64,000 nucleotides of DNA. Origin: Meghimatium bilineatum. Its lineage: Eukaryota > Mollusca > Gastropoda > Stylommatophora > Philomycidae. Positions 62,110 through 64,000 of this stretch are shown here, piece by piece; positions within the stretch are counted from its first letter, which is position 1, and every line of letters starts with the position of its first letter. The DNA is taken from NCBI GenBank assembly GCA_034231615.1, contig CM067304.1, forward strand, positions 19,951,944-20,015,943. The letters are read 5' to 3'. The notes below the pieces were generated by a model. That model was not told the origin of the DNA and did no database searches. It saw nothing but the letters and a program-made list of their open reading frames with translations. A program made the position numbers and the translations under genes.

Positions 62110-62640
62110 ATTTATTGAATTTGAAAAATTGTACACAATTTGTACATTTGTAATACCATTTATCTTTGAATGTTATATTTTATAATATAAAGCAGGTTGG
62201 AAAGGGGGGGATGTGTATTTTCAGAATTCTTTAGTAGGATGATTTATACAAGGATGGAGGTGTAACATATTTCAACAAATTGTTGACAAAATGTATGGAC
62301 AGCTCTATGTATAGTTGACCACAGTGTTGTTATTTAGTGTTGACTAAGCAATTTAGTATGTCCTCCATTAACTCTCAGATTAAAGATGCATTGAATCTAA
62401 TCCTGTCTACCGTCTCATTTCTGGAAGTGGAAGCATGTCCAAGGCAGTAGATGTTTGGGATACACACATGATAATGATGGCTTTTTGCGTCTTCACAGAT
62501 GCTCAGATACCACGTATTTTCAAGAACAAAAATGTAAACATAGACACTAAAGTTGCATTATAAAAGACTATTATTATTCCATCACTGTGCTACCAGTGCT
62601 AAATCAGGACAATGATAGCATAAGATAAAAGAAAAATAGT
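62110..62640. other. 3' flank, no gene seen
   Basis: AT-rich, largely non-repetitive sequence. It could be 3' UTR if the alternative terminal exon proposed at 61960 is real. Confidence 0.35.
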
Positions 62641-62965
62641 GACCGCAAAATTACGTGTCTATGAAGAATGCTCAGAGTGTCATTAAGAGATAGAATTAGA
62701 AACAATAACATCAGACAGATAACCAAAACAATACCAGTATTGGAACACATGAAAAGTAAACAGATCAAGTGGTTTTAACACACATCCAGACAACATTCCA
62801 CAGATGGCCATGACACATAAACAGCACGGCTATAAAGCCAGAGGCAGACCATGTGGATCACAGAAATAAAAGAAGCCACGGGAACAAGCTTACAAACAGC
62901 ACACAAGAAGGCCATCTTCAGAGAACTCTTCTACCCCTGATGGCACAAGACAAACAAGGGCCACA
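62640..62965 (+). mobile_element. LINE tail, third family, decayed
   Basis: VLEHMKSKQIKWF, then IKEATGTSLQTAHKKA, in line with the C-terminal tails at 13087-13260. Many stops. Confidence 0.65.
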
Positions 62966-63329
62966 GCGTATAGATAGATAGGATAGAGAGACAGACAGAT
63001 GTTCAGGAAACAGTCCAGTGTAAAATTACAAATAGACTGTGAAGCTCTCAAAATTTCACACATTATTGCAGATGGGCAGGTTTTATGGAGAAAGACCCTT
63101 GCCTATTTGCACTAACCCCCTCTTGACTCTGTTGATTAGTTCTTAGGGAAAGGCAGTGCCTATATACTTGGAAACAAGCAGTCCTACAGATGTCAGAAGA
63201 TTGTTTAATACACCCTTGACTGCCCGAGAATCTCCTCTCCTGATTTTCTGTAGGGGTTTACTGCCTTTACCTGAAGCATTGCCGATCCAACCTATAAAGC
63301 AGCAAGTGAATAAGTACGACAGGAAACAT

Positions 63330-63490
63330 AAATAGGAAATTGAGACAAGACATGCAGTGACAATGATTTTTCACAGATGACAGGTTGCCAGCCTATCCCC
63401 CAACTCCTACGACATCCTGGAAAGAAGACAGTAAGCCTATTCTCTACATCCTGAAGTCTAGATCCCGGTTGCCAAACGTGTGAAGTAGCT
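63330..63490. repeat. Dispersed repeat E, second part
   Basis: 'aggaaattgagacaagacat', 'tatcccccaactcctacgac', 'atcctggaaagaagacagta' parallel 2040-2180. Confidence 0.62.
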
Positions 63491-64000
63491 GTGGATACCA
63501 CCCATTCATATCAATAACAGCTATTTTGAATATTTCAAAACATGAACTGAAAGTCAGACGTGATAAATGTTAAGATTTTTAAAATTTGAATGAATGTTAT
63601 CTTCCATGTGTGCCCCTGCAGTGGCACATATGCCCCAGCAGTGGCACATGTGCTCCATGGTACAGAGACATGATCAATAAACAAGTAAATAAAATACTAC
63701 ATTTATTGTTTGTCATTATGTTATTGGTCATGCATGAGCCTGCATCATTACACTCCGGGCAAACTCATTGGTGCTGAATCTTCCAAAGAAAATATCAAAG
63801 TATATTCATACTACAGTGGTTCTTGTTGCTCACCAGTTAAACACATTCCTTGTGCTACTTCTTCGAATGCCTAGTCCTTGACATGCCACACTTTATACCA
63901 AATTCTCCCACTTGCTTCTGAGATGTATCATCGATCATACCAGCGAGGCATCCAATATAATAATTGCTTAATTAAAACATTTTAAATTTTATTATATTTC

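Overview
The window is AT-rich animal nuclear DNA. It holds one large split gene, non-LTR retrotransposon remnants, several classes of DNA-transposon relic, tRNA-derived and other SINE-like repeats, and an unusually heavy load of minisatellites. Introns with canonical GT..AG borders and a BCR/ABR-family gene show that it is metazoan. I cannot fix the phylum. A RAG1-like relic fits lineages where RAG-like transposons are known (molluscs, nemerteans, cnidarians, non-vertebrate deuterostomes), while a degenerate CCTAA array resembles arthropod-type telomere repeat; neither is decisive.

Main gene: nineteen plus-strand exons between 7539 and 58152 join in a continuous reading frame (2187 nt, 728 codons plus stop). 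They encode the C-terminal part of the DH (RhoGEF) domain, a split PH domain, a C2 domain and a complete RhoGAP domain. This is the BCR/ABR architecture, with exon borders that agree with the protein alignment throughout. The 5' end of the gene (N-terminus and first part of the DH domain) was not found and probably lies upstream of the window.

Layout: 1-7.5 kb holds repeat relics (hAT MITE, SINEs, LINE tails, CCTAA-like array). 7.5-17.4 kb is intron 1, with a MITE-derived minisatellite, a 41-bp array and a 1.7-kb G-rich purine array. 17.4-30 kb covers exons 2-7 with many minisatellites, including about 54 near-identical 21-bp copies, and a dead mariner element with intact inverted repeats. 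30-42 kb covers exons 8-14 with a LINE, a 36-bp array, and two copies of one minisatellite family in opposite orientation that closely bracket exons 11-13. 42-50 kb covers exons 15-18. Intron 18 (about 50-58 kb) holds nested LINEs, a 201-bp satellite and, directly next to it, a truncated RAG1-like relic. The 3' flank (58-64 kb) is mostly LINE debris, with one possible alternative terminal exon near 62 kb.

The only gene that looks functional is the BCR/ABR-like one. The other coding-like stretches are mobile-element relics or low-complexity frames opened by tandem repeats. The most noteworthy items are the RAG1-like relic, the inverted minisatellites bracketing an in-frame exon block, and a minisatellite that appears to have grown out of a transposon end.
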